From: Myxococcota bacterium | GTDB taxonomy: Bacteria; Myxococcota_A; UBA9160; JAFDET01 | Assembly (NCBI GenBank): GCA_028278065.1 | Contig: JANQFA010000005.1 | Span: 1-39,589 of the forward strand | DNA: 39,589 nucleotides | Direction: 5' to 3' | In this document: piece by piece, positions 25,107 to 32,700 of the stretch | Layout: each line of letters starts with the position of its first letter | Position numbering within the stretch: the stretch's first letter is position 1 | Made by a program: the position numbers and the translations under genes | Notes under the pieces: generated by a model | What the model was told of the DNA's origin: nothing | Seen by the model: only the letters and a program-made list of their open reading frames with translations | Databases searched by the model: none

Positions 25107-25233
25107 CCGGCCTCTGAATAGCGGATGGCCTGGACGGTCATCCGGCCTCTGCCTTGCGGACGGTCTGAAGGGTCATCCGGCCCTTGCCTTGCGGACGGTC
25201 TGGGGGGTCATCCGGCCCTTGCCTTGCGGACGG
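25101..25233 (-). repeat. four 35-bp tandem repeats joining rnfC to rnfD
   Basis: The plus-strand sequence GGTCATCCGGCC begins units at 25101, 25136, 25171 and 25206, a constant 35-bp period. Units 2 and 3 differ at only a few bases, unit 1 is the most diverged, and unit 4 merges into the rnfC coding end. On the coding (minus) strand every unit carries GGCCGGATGACC, so each holds an ATGA stop/start. The first unit supplies the rnfD start and the fourth the rnfC stop. The array is the 3' end of rnfC copied three times, separating rnfC from rnfD by 101 bases. Confidence 0.9.
25103..25211 (-). other. chain of three ATGA-overlapping 12-codon ORFs
   Basis: Each repeat unit encodes a complete ORF of ATG, 11 further codons and TGA. 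They are 25211-25173 (MTPQTVRKARAG), 25176-25138 (MTLQTVRKAEAG) and 25141-25103 (MTVQAIRYSEAG). The first start overlaps the rnfC stop, each stop overlaps the next start, and the last stop overlaps the rnfD start, always by ATGA. Thirteen codons minus a 4-base overlap is exactly 35 bases, so the repeat length preserves the relay. Whether ribosomes use it is unknown; the peptides themselves may have no function. Confidence 0.5.
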
Positions 25234-26542
25234 CGGCCTTTGCCATCCGGAAGCTCTGTACGAGCGGGATGTGTGAGGGGCACACGAACGAGCAGGACCC
25301 GCACTCGAAGCAGGCCAGCAGGTCGTGCTCCTCGGCCATGCGCTCGAACTCCTCGTTGCGCGCCAGGACGCCGAGCTGCGCCGGATTGAGGAACATCGGG
25401 CAGGCGTCGACGCAGTACCCGCAGCGGATGCACGGATAGACGCGCTGGTGGGTCCGCTCCGCCTCGCTCGCCTCGAACGCCACGACGCCGGACGTCCCCT
25501 TGGTGATGGAGATGTCCAGGCTCGACGCCGCGGCACCCATCATGGGCCCGCCCAGGAAGACGCGCGAGACGGCGTCACTGACGCCCACCTGCTCGAGCAG
25601 GAAGCGGAGGGGGGTTCCGATCGGGACGCGGTAGTTCCCCTTGCGTCGCACGGCGGGCCCGGTCACGGTGACGACCCGCTCCTGGATGCCGCGGCCGTGC
25701 GGGAGCAGCCTGCCGATCTCCGCGCAGGTGGCCACGTTGACGCAGAGCGCGTGCACGTCGATGGGCAGTCGGCCCGGCGGGACCTTCCGGCCGAGCAGGG
25801 CGCCGATGAGCATCTTCTCGGCGCCCTGCGGGTACTTGACGGGAAGCACCTCGACCGACACCGGCAGATCGCCGGGGAGCCCTTCACGCAGGTGGGCGGC
25901 GGCGTCCGGCTTGTTCGCCTCGACGGCGATGATCGCGCGCTCGGCACCGCTGGCGGCGAGCACGTAGCGGATCCCCGTGAAGACGTCCTCGCGCTGCTCG
26001 AGCATCACGCGATGGTCGGTGGTGAGGTAGGGCTCGCATTCCGCGCCGTTGATGATGAGCGCGTCCGCGCTCCCACCCTCCGGGATGCGCAGCTTGATAT
26101 GGGTGGGGAACGCCGCGCCGCCGAGCCCCACGATTCCCGCGTCCTGGATCGCCCGCAGGATCTCCTCCGGGCTCGACCCCTCCAGAGGGCAGGGTTCGCC
26201 CTCGAGGGTCTCCTGGGTGGAGCCGGGCTGCGGCTCGAGGAAGATGCCGTCCACCATGCGGCCGCTGATGCTCGGCATCGGTGCGACGCGAACGATCCGA
26301 CCCGAGGCCGGGGCGTGCATCGGCACCGACAGGTCGCCGTCGGCCTCCGCGATGCACTGTCCCCGCGTCACCTTCTCCCCGTCCCGGACGACGGGCCGCG
26401 AGGGGCGGCCCAGGTGCTGGGAGAGGGGGATGGCGAGCACCGGCGCGAAGGGAAACTGCCGGATCGGGAGGTCGCGGGTCTCCGACTTCTCCTCCGGCGG
26501 ATGGACGCCGTGTCGGAAGGTCTTGAGGCCGAGGAGTCGCAT
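25208..26542 (-). CDS. rnfC: Rnf electron transport complex subunit C
   Basis: The 444-residue protein binds FMN and NADH and carries two [4Fe-4S] clusters. The nucleotide/flavin region has GIVGLGGAAFPTHIKL and NGAECEPYLTTDHRVML. The SLBB-like part follows, and the two cluster motifs are CIRCGYCVDACP (about 367-378) and CFECGSCSFVCP (about 407-418). The N-terminal GVHPPEEK is standard. It is the NADH-side entry subunit of Rnf. It starts 45 bases after the PFOR stop. Its C-terminal VRKARAG is the peptide repeated by the micro-ORFs downstream. Length is at the short end for the family, without the long C-terminal helical tail of some proteobacterial RnfC. Confidence 0.95.
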   Translation of the reverse strand: MRLLGLKTFRHGVHPPEEKSETRDLPIRQFPFAPVLAIPLSQHLGRPSRPVVRDGEKVTRGQCIAEADGDLSVPMHAPASGRIVRVAPMPSISGRMVDGIFLEPQPGSTQETLEGEPCPLEGSSPEEILRAIQDAGIVGLGGAAFPTHIKLRIPEGGSADALIINGAECEPYLTTDHRVMLEQREDVFTGIRYVLAASGAERAIIAVEANKPDAAAHLREGLPGDLPVSVEVLPVKYPQGAEKMLIGALLGRKVPPGRLPIDVHALCVNVATCAEIGRLLPHGRGIQERVVTVTGPAVRRKGNYRVPIGTPLRFLLEQVGVSDAVSRVFLGGPMMGAAASSLDISITKGTSGVVAFEASEAERTHQRVYPCIRCGYCVDACPMFLNPAQLGVLARNEEFERMAEEHDLLACFECGSCSFVCPSHIPLVQSFRMAKAAVRKARAG

Positions 26543-26587
26543 CCGCTGGGGCTCCGCGTCGTCCCGCTGGATCGGGAACGGCGCCTG

Positions 26588-29500
26588 CTAGTTGTACTTG
26601 GCGGCCCGCTCGATCCACTTGTCGATGTCCTTCTCCTTGCGGTCGCGCGGCAGGCCCGGGTGGATGACCTGGGCGGTGCAGCGTTCGGCGGACTTGACCA
26701 GGTCCCGATAGGGGCCGGCTGTCGCGTCCTTGATGTAGGCCTTGCCGTTCGCGTCGTAGGCGAAGATCTGGGGGTTGATGTCGATGCACTCGTCGCACGA
26801 GGTGCAGTCCTCGGTGTCGATCCAGGGTGCCATCCCGTCGCCGGCTGCGGGGACGTCCTCGGCCGGCGCCGCCGCGGCCTCGAGCGCCGGGACGATCGGC
26901 GCGGCGGCCTCCGCCCCGTCCCCGTCCGCGAGGCGCATCAGGTTGGCGGCCAGGGTGCCCACGACCTCGCGCCGGATCTCGGCCTCGAGATCCTCGCGCG
27001 AGACCTCCCCGCCGGCGACTCCGGCCAGCGAGCGCAGCATGCGCCAGAAGTGACGCCGGTCCTCGCACGATTCCACCATCGCGCTGTCGACCATCAGCCG
27101 CGTGAGCTCGTCGTTGCGATCCACCGACCAGACGAAGGGGAAGCGGTCCTCGCGATCGCCCGGATCGAGCTCGAGGAACTCCGCCAGGGGCACCATCTTG
27201 TCGTTCCAGGTATCCCGCGGCGCCATGCGGAAGTGCTTGCGGAAGCGGGCTTCGGTGACGGCGAAGTCGACGAAGGTGAGCGGGATCTCCATCGTCTTCT
27301 CGCGGCCGCGGTCCTTGTAGCGAAGGGTATAGCTGGGCCAGTCCTCGTTCGGCGCGGGGTTCCCTTCGAGATCGAAGCACTCGTCCGGGGTCTCGCCGGC
27401 GTCGGGGTCGTAGCGGAAGAGCGGATAGGTCCGCGACTCGACGGCCAGCTTGGCCTGGGCGGCACTCATGTCGTCGCCGATGCCGTGCTCGGGCTGGCAC
27501 GAGCTGTAGATGTTGAAGAGCGCGGGCCGACGGGCCTTGAGGCCCTTGATGTAGCCCTCGATCATGTGGCCCGGCTGGGCGATGGTGCTCTGGAGCACGT
27601 AGGTGGTGCGGTGCGCCATTCCGATCAGGCCGATCTCCTTGCGCGGCTCCTGCTTCCCCTTGATCGCCGGTCCGTACTGGGCCATGTCCGACACCTGGCC
27701 GATGAACCCCGACGTGCACGCCTGGCCGCCCGTGTTCGAGTAGACCTGGGTGTCGACCACGAGGACCTTGATCGGGTGGCCGGAGGCCATCAGCCGGGAG
27801 AGGTTCTGGAAGCCGATGTCGTACATCGCGCCGTCGCCGCCCACTGCGACCACCGGCGGGCAGAGATCCCACTCGGCATCACTGAACTGGCGCCAGTCGA
27901 AGTTGGCGAGGAACTCGTCGTGCTCCGCGGGAACGTACTTGCCGGCGAGCTCGAGTTCGGCTTCGCGCACTGCCTTGAAGCCCTCGGCCATCCGCGCCAT
28001 GTGACCCTCGAAGACGCCCATGGCGACCGACGGGGAGTCCTGGAACAGGTGGTTGGCCCACGGGAACGGGTAGGGGTTGAAGGGGTAGGTGCTGCCCCAG
28101 ACCGACGTGCAGCCGGTTGCGTTGAGCATCCCCATGGTGGAGCGACCGCGCCCGGTGACGCCTTCCTCGTAGCGCCAGCGCAGGTTCTTGAGGCGGGCCA
28201 GCAGGCCGCTCATGCGCCCCAGCCAGGCCGGATCGATCGCCCGGCTGCCCCGCTCACGGTCCATGCGCTCTGCGATCTCGGCGAGTGTCAGGTCGCCGTC
28301 GCCGATCGAGCCGACGATGTTGGCGATCCGTGTCGGGTCGCTGACGTCGATGTCGCCGACGAGCTGGAGCTGCACGTGCCGCTCGAGGCGGGTGATGAGC
28401 TCCCCGAGGTGCTCCAGGTGGTTCGCCACGCGGGGCAGCATCAGAGCCTCGACGGTGGCGACGAAGAGGTGGATGGCGGTCTTCTCGGAGCAGCCGAGAC
28501 AGGCGCCATCGCCGCTCGTGAAGGCCTCGTACGCCTTCTTGTCCAGCAGGATCGTCTCGAGCGCGCCGACGCCCTCCTCGAGGTCGTCCACGCGGATGAA
28601 CTTCTTCGGCGTCGTCGGCAGGTCGAGCCAGAAGTCCCAGTTGCGCCGGAGCGTGGCGATCGAGCCGTCGGTCTGGGGCACCATGCGCAGGGCGTCGTCG
28701 TCACAGACCTCGACGCACTCCTTGCAGCCCTTGCAGGTGTTCGGGTTCACGTTGATCGAGAGGAGCCCGCCCGATCCCTTCTCGCGCTTCTCGGGAAGGG
28801 TGTAGTAGGGCCGCGAGAGGGCGAAGCGGAACTCGCCGAGCTCTTCCCGGAACAGGTCGAACTCCTTGCCCAGGGCGCCGCGCTCGGCGTCGTCGATCTC
28901 CGCCGTCTGGATCGTCTTCTCGATCGCCTCCTCGAGCAGCGCATCGACGGGCTCGGACTCGTCGGCCGCATCGAGCAGCGGACGCAGGTTGCGCTCGAGC
29001 CAGCGCACGGCCCGCGGCAGGTGCGCCAGGTCCTGTCCGCGCTTGCGGACGCGCTTGACCACCGTGTCGAGGATCTCGCCGACGTCGTTCACGAGCCCGG
29101 GGATCGCGGTGTCGGGGCAGACCGTGTAGCAGTCGCCGCAGGCGGTGCACTTCTCCGGGTCCCACTCGGGGTGCTCGAAGCGGATCTGGGTCATGTCGCG
29201 GAACAGCGCCGAGCCGGCCGGGATCACGCCCAGGCCGATGAAGGGGTCCGTGATGTTGTCGCTTCCCATTCCCCGCGCATAGAAGCTCCCGGTCTGCTCC
29301 CAGAAGCGGTGGATGTCGGTGATCGGCGCCTGGCTCTCGGGGATCGGCTCGACCATCACCGGCACGGGCGGTCCGGCGGAGAGGGCGCGCTCGCCGGCCT
29401 CGGGCTCGCTGATCTCGGCCGTCTCCACCCGCTCCAGCTCGTCGAAGCCGCGCTTCACCACGCGGATGTTGTCTTCGACCACGCGAGCGCCCTTGGCGCC

Positions 29501-31519
29501 GAACTTGTGCTGAAGCTGCTGGCGGATGGCCTCGAGGAGTCGGCCCTCGTCGAGCTTCGCCATCTCCATGACGGGGGAGGCCGCGAAGAAGGCCCCCTGG
29601 AACGCGATTCCCTGCATGCGCAGCTGCAGGTCGGGATCGGTCGCCTCTTCGCGGGCGATCTTGAAGGCGTCCAGCGCGAAGACCCGGATGCCCTTGTCGA
29701 GGATGATTTGCTGGAAGGCGGGGGGGATCTCCTCCCAGGTCTTCCGGCCTCCGTGCTCGCTCTGGATGATGAAGATGCCGCCTTCCTTCAGGCCGGCGAG
29801 CGCGTTCGTATGCTGGAAGACGTTCGGGTCGGGCGAGAGCACGACGTCCACGTAGAAGTACTCGCAGTTCACGCGGATGGGCTCGGGTGCGGCGGAGAGG
29901 TAGTAGGTGGTGGGCTGGCCCTTCTTCTCCGATCCGTACTTCGGGTTGGCCTTGATGTGCCAGTCGAGCAGGTCGAAGAGGGTCATCGCGAGGTTCTTGC
30001 CGGTCGTGATGGCGCCCCAGCCGCCGACCGAGTGGAAGCGCACGGTGATGCTCTCGTCCGGCATCAGGTTGGGGTTCTCGGAGCCGCGCACCGCCAGATC
30101 GCGCACGTGGGGGTAGGCTTCTTCGATGGTCTCCTGGTGCAACGACTGCTTCGGCGTGACGGGCTCGTCGCGAAGGAAGTCGATCGACAGGTAGAAGAAC
30201 GGCTTGCGGGGGCCGTCCGGGAGCATGTTCTCGACGGCTCCCACCACGCCTTCCGGCTGCAGGTCGCGGCTCCCCATCCCGAAGGAGCCCGAGTAGATCG
30301 GCGGAGCGTCCTCGAGCCGGCGATAGGTCTCCAGCTCCGGGTAGACCGGCTGCTTCGGATTGCGGCCGTTCTCGAGGCACTTGCTCATCGTGCTGCGGAT
30401 CTCGCGCGCCAGCGGGAGGTCGGCGGCGAGCGGCTGGTCGAGGCGCTCGAGCACGGTGACGGCCTTGCGGCCGCGCAGGATGGGTCCCAGGAGGTCGGCG
30501 GGGAAGGGCCGGAACATCACCAGGTTGACGACACCGACGCGGATCCCGCGCGTCTCGCGCAGGTGGTCGGCCACGGCCTCCGCGGTGGGAATCAGGCTCC
30601 CCTGGCCCAGGATCAGGTACTCCGCATCGTGCAGGCGGTAGCCCTGGACCCGCGCGTGACGGCGTCCGGTGAGCTGGGCGAACTCCTCGAAGGCGCGGTC
30701 CGCGAGCTCCTGGATGTGGTCGAAGAAGAAGGGCCGCTGGGCAGCCACGCTCTGCATGTAGGCGTCCTGGTTCTGGACCACGCCCGACATCACCGGGTTG
30801 TCCACGTCCCAGAGGAGCGGAATGCGGCGGCGTGTCTCCCCGTAGATGATGCGCTGGGCGGCCGTCGGCGTGTCGATCAGGTCGTCCGGACGTCCGAGAT
30901 ACTCGGCGATGAGCTCGCGCTCGGGTGCCATGATCGACTCGATGAGGTGGGTCGTGAGGAAGCCGTCCTGTGCCACGGCTCCCGGATTCAGCGCGAGCTC
31001 CGCGATCCGGTGGGCGATGATGTTCAGGTCCGCCGCCGACTGGGCGTCGCGCGCGAAGACCTGGAAGAAGCCGGTGTCGTCGATGCAGTGGTAGTCGTCG
31101 TGGCCCGCGTGGACGTTGAGGGTCGCCTTGGTCATGGCCCGGGCGCCCACGTTCAGGATGTAGGTGAGTCGCTTGCCGACGGCGGCGTAGAGCGACTCGT
31201 GCATGTAGGCGATGCCCTGGCCGGACGAGAAGTTGGCGGCGCGCAGGCCGGTCATGGCCATCCCGGCCGTGACCGCGGCAGCGGCGTGCTCGCCCTCCGG
31301 CTCGATGAAGATGAGAGGGCGATCGGACACGTTGCGGTGCCCTGCGGCCGCGGCCTCGGCCCAGTACTCGCCCATCTGGGTCGAGGGCGTGATCGGGTAG
31401 GCGCCAGCCGCGTCGCTGGACTCCTGCTCGCACACGATGACCGCGGTGTTGCCGTCCATGGCGGCGCGGACACCGGGGTAGCGGGGCTTGCTCTTCTCTC
31501 CGTTGCGTCGCATGCGCAT
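26588..31519 (-). CDS. extra-long pyruvate:ferredoxin (flavodoxin) oxidoreductase with C-terminal ferredoxin-like domain
   Basis: The 1643-residue enzyme should oxidise pyruvate and CoA to acetyl-CoA and CO2, passing electrons to ferredoxin. Typical PFORs have about 1170-1230 residues. In order: pyrimidine-binding domain with AYPITPSTQMGEYW (41-54); domain II; gamma domain with FHSVGGWGAITTGKNLA (495-511); cluster motif CTACGDCYTVCP (791-802); cluster motif CKGCKECVEVC (929-939); TPP domain with GACLGCSEK (Cys 1007, Cys 1010), NATGCTSVWGS (Cys 1137) and GGDGAMYDIGFQNLSR. Extra parts are about 110 residues between the two ferredoxin clusters, about 110 helical residues at 1018-1130 inside the TPP domain, and a tail of about 270 residues. 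The tail ends in a ferredoxin-like unit with Cys 1572, 1575, 1578 and 1614. The ATG at 31519 has AGGAG upstream. The gene sits between rnfB (13 bases) and rnfC (45 bases). Confidence 0.92.
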   Translation of the reverse strand: MRMRRNGEKSKPRYPGVRAAMDGNTAVIVCEQESSDAAGAYPITPSTQMGEYWAEAAAAGHRNVSDRPLIFIEPEGEHAAAAVTAGMAMTGLRAANFSSGQGIAYMHESLYAAVGKRLTYILNVGARAMTKATLNVHAGHDDYHCIDDTGFFQVFARDAQSAADLNIIAHRIAELALNPGAVAQDGFLTTHLIESIMAPERELIAEYLGRPDDLIDTPTAAQRIIYGETRRRIPLLWDVDNPVMSGVVQNQDAYMQSVAAQRPFFFDHIQELADRAFEEFAQLTGRRHARVQGYRLHDAEYLILGQGSLIPTAEAVADHLRETRGIRVGVVNLVMFRPFPADLLGPILRGRKAVTVLERLDQPLAADLPLAREIRSTMSKCLENGRNPKQPVYPELETYRRLEDAPPIYSGSFGMGSRDLQPEGVVGAVENMLPDGPRKPFFYLSIDFLRDEPVTPKQSLHQETIEEAYPHVRDLAVRGSENPNLMPDESITVRFHSVGGWGAITTGKNLAMTLFDLLDWHIKANPKYGSEKKGQPTTYYLSAAPEPIRVNCEYFYVDVVLSPDPNVFQHTNALAGLKEGGIFIIQSEHGGRKTWEEIPPAFQQIILDKGIRVFALDAFKIAREEATDPDLQLRMQGIAFQGAFFAASPVMEMAKLDEGRLLEAIRQQLQHKFGAKGARVVEDNIRVVKRGFDELERVETAEISEPEAGERALSAGPPVPVMVEPIPESQAPITDIHRFWEQTGSFYARGMGSDNITDPFIGLGVIPAGSALFRDMTQIRFEHPEWDPEKCTACGDCYTVCPDTAIPGLVNDVGEILDTVVKRVRKRGQDLAHLPRAVRWLERNLRPLLDAADESEPVDALLEEAIEKTIQTAEIDDAERGALGKEFDLFREELGEFRFALSRPYYTLPEKREKGSGGLLSINVNPNTCKGCKECVEVCDDDALRMVPQTDGSIATLRRNWDFWLDLPTTPKKFIRVDDLEEGVGALETILLDKKAYEAFTSGDGACLGCSEKTAIHLFVATVEALMLPRVANHLEHLGELITRLERHVQLQLVGDIDVSDPTRIANIVGSIGDGDLTLAEIAERMDRERGSRAIDPAWLGRMSGLLARLKNLRWRYEEGVTGRGRSTMGMLNATGCTSVWGSTYPFNPYPFPWANHLFQDSPSVAMGVFEGHMARMAEGFKAVREAELELAGKYVPAEHDEFLANFDWRQFSDAEWDLCPPVVAVGGDGAMYDIGFQNLSRLMASGHPIKVLVVDTQVYSNTGGQACTSGFIGQVSDMAQYGPAIKGKQEPRKEIGLIGMAHRTTYVLQSTIAQPGHMIEGYIKGLKARRPALFNIYSSCQPEHGIGDDMSAAQAKLAVESRTYPLFRYDPDAGETPDECFDLEGNPAPNEDWPSYTLRYKDRGREKTMEIPLTFVDFAVTEARFRKHFRMAPRDTWNDKMVPLAEFLELDPGDREDRFPFVWSVDRNDELTRLMVDSAMVESCEDRRHFWRMLRSLAGVAGGEVSREDLEAEIRREVVGTLAANLMRLADGDGAEAAAPIVPALEAAAAPAEDVPAAGDGMAPWIDTEDCTSCDECIDINPQIFAYDANGKAYIKDATAGPYRDLVKSAERCTAQVIHPGLPRDRKEKDIDKWIERAAKYN

Positions 31520-31532
31520 GAATTCTCCTGGC

Positions 31533-32402
31533 TCAGGTCGCTGCGTCGGGTCGCGCCGTGCGCCGTACGATGGGTGGGGCCGCTCTGCCCCGTTGGGGGC
31601 CGGCGACTGCATCGATCCATACGATCGCACCGGTGGGGCAGCGTTCGATGGGGACGCGCGTCGTGTGGTCTGCAGAGTAGTCGACCACGGGCAGGTTGCC
31701 CTGCATCGTGACGAGTCCGGGTCCATCCATCTCGCAACGCCCACAGGCCGTGCAGGCGACGGCGCAGTCCTCGAGGAGCCCGTCACCCGCCCCGAGCGAC
31801 CGGCAGGCCACCCACAGGCGGTGCGAGGCCGGATGGATGGAGAAGAGATCCTTGGGGCAGACCTCCACGCAATCTCCACAGGCGGTGCACAGGTCCTCGT
31901 CCACCTGCGGTAGCCCCTGGGGATCCATGCGGATCGCGTCGAAGTCGCAGGCGGTCTCGCAGTCACCCAGGCCGAGACAGCCCCAGAAGCACGCCTTTCC
32001 GCCGCCGGCGACCAGGGAGGCAGCCCGGCAGGAGGTCACGCCGTCGTAGTGTGCGCGGGCCCGGGCGACGTTGTTGCCCCCGGCGCAGGCGAGCCGGGCG
32101 ACCCGCTTCTCTTCGGCGCCGACATCGACTCCGAGGAACGCGGCGATGGTCTCGTGGCCGGCCGCGTCGCTCACCGTGCACTTGCCGGGAAGCACCTCGC
32201 GCCCGATCAGCGCCTCGGCGAAGGGACGGCAGCCCGGGTAGCCGCAGGCGCCGCAGTTGACCCGCGGCAGCATGTCCTCGACGACGTCCAGGCGCGGGTC
32301 CTCCTCGACGTGGAGGCGCCGGTTGGCGACGACGAGGAGAGTCGCGAGCGTGAACGTGAGCCCCCCCAGCGCGCCGACTCCGGTGAGCACCTCGGCTGTC
32401 AC
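31533..32402 (-). CDS. rnfB: Rnf electron transport complex subunit B (ferredoxin-like)
   Basis: The 289-residue protein starts with a membrane helix (VLTGVGALGGLTFTLATLLVV), followed by the RnfB cluster domain PRVNCGACGYPGCRPFAEAL and CTVSD. After that come Cys-rich segments (SCRAASLVAGGGKACFWGCL, CETACDF) and ferredoxin motifs CTACGDCVEVCP and CAVACTACGRC...CPTGAIVW. It is the ferredoxin-docking subunit of Rnf. GTG 32402 is the start; its ribosome site (AGGGGG) is about 12 bases away. It is the first gene of the nine-gene minus-strand operon, where in many other genomes rnfB is last or next to rnfC. Placing it against PFOR puts the ferredoxin producer and the ferredoxin acceptor side by side. 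Confidence 0.93.
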   Translation of the reverse strand: MTAEVLTGVGALGGLTFTLATLLVVANRRLHVEEDPRLDVVEDMLPRVNCGACGYPGCRPFAEALIGREVLPGKCTVSDAAGHETIAAFLGVDVGAEEKRVARLACAGGNNVARARAHYDGVTSCRAASLVAGGGKACFWGCLGLGDCETACDFDAIRMDPQGLPQVDEDLCTACGDCVEVCPKDLFSIHPASHRLWVACRSLGAGDGLLEDCAVACTACGRCEMDGPGLVTMQGNLPVVDYSADHTTRVPIERCPTGAIVWIDAVAGPQRGRAAPPIVRRTARPDAAT

Positions 32403-32431
32403 GAACGAGTCAACCCCCTGTCCTCACGACG

Positions 32432-32445
32432 GCAATCGCGATTGC
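32432..32445. promoter_or_regulatory. 14-bp perfect palindrome upstream of rnfB
   Basis: GCAATCGCGATTGC is an exact 14-bp palindrome centred 36 bases before the rnfB GTG. A second short palindrome, TTCGCGAA, lies at 32456-32463. It could be an operator for the rnf-PFOR operon; no regulator is identified. Confidence 0.4.
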
Positions 32446-32483
32446 GCTGTGCCGATTCGCGAACTCCCACACGCTGCGACCCT

Positions 32484-32493
32484 ATTGTATACT
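32484..32493. promoter_or_regulatory. AT-rich bidirectional -10-like element
   Basis: In the 298-base divergent region between rnfB and the acyl-CoA dehydrogenase gene, ATTGTATACT is the only AT-rich patch. It reads TATACT on the plus strand (32488-32493) and TACAAT on the minus strand (32484-32489), each close to a -10 consensus. No good -35 matches stand at 16-18 bp on either side, so this is a tentative call. Confidence 0.3.
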
Positions 32494-32582
32494 CGCGCGC
32501 TCGCAATGCCGGGTGAGTTGGTTGGACAGGCACTCCTAGGAGCGGCGACTCGACGGACCCGGCGGCTGCGAGGTTTCCGAGG

Positions 32583-32629
32583 TGTCGGCTGGCCGACATC
32601 TCGCCCCTCAGGACAGTCGGCGCCGACTG
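32583..32629 (+). promoter_or_regulatory. two dyads with shared GTCGGC/GCCGAC half-sites, 31 bp apart
   Basis: TGTCGGC-TG-GCCGACA (32583-32598) and CAGTCGGCGCCGACTG (32614-32629) are perfect inverted repeats with the same half-site GTCGGC. Their centres are 31 bp apart, close to three helical turns, so proteins bound to them would face the same way. They lie 72-118 bases before the acyl-CoA dehydrogenase ATG, in its presumed leader. This looks like a paired operator for a dimeric repressor or activator. Confidence 0.5.
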
Positions 32630-32700
32630 GTCCGTCTTCGACACACCACACGCCGCGGATCCGCGAGGTCCGCGTGCTTCCATAGACACGGGGTTCGCCG

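Noticed and set aside
25101-25233. CRISPR array
   Set aside because: The 35-bp units are directly contiguous with no spacers and are derived from the rnfC 3' end.
25325-31711. A 2128-codon open frame on the plus strand opposite rnfC, PFOR and rnfB
   Set aside because: It is antisense to well-supported genes with clear cluster and cofactor motifs. Its product is rich in Arg, His, Asp, Val and Leu with no domain. Long antisense frames are common in GC-rich genes.
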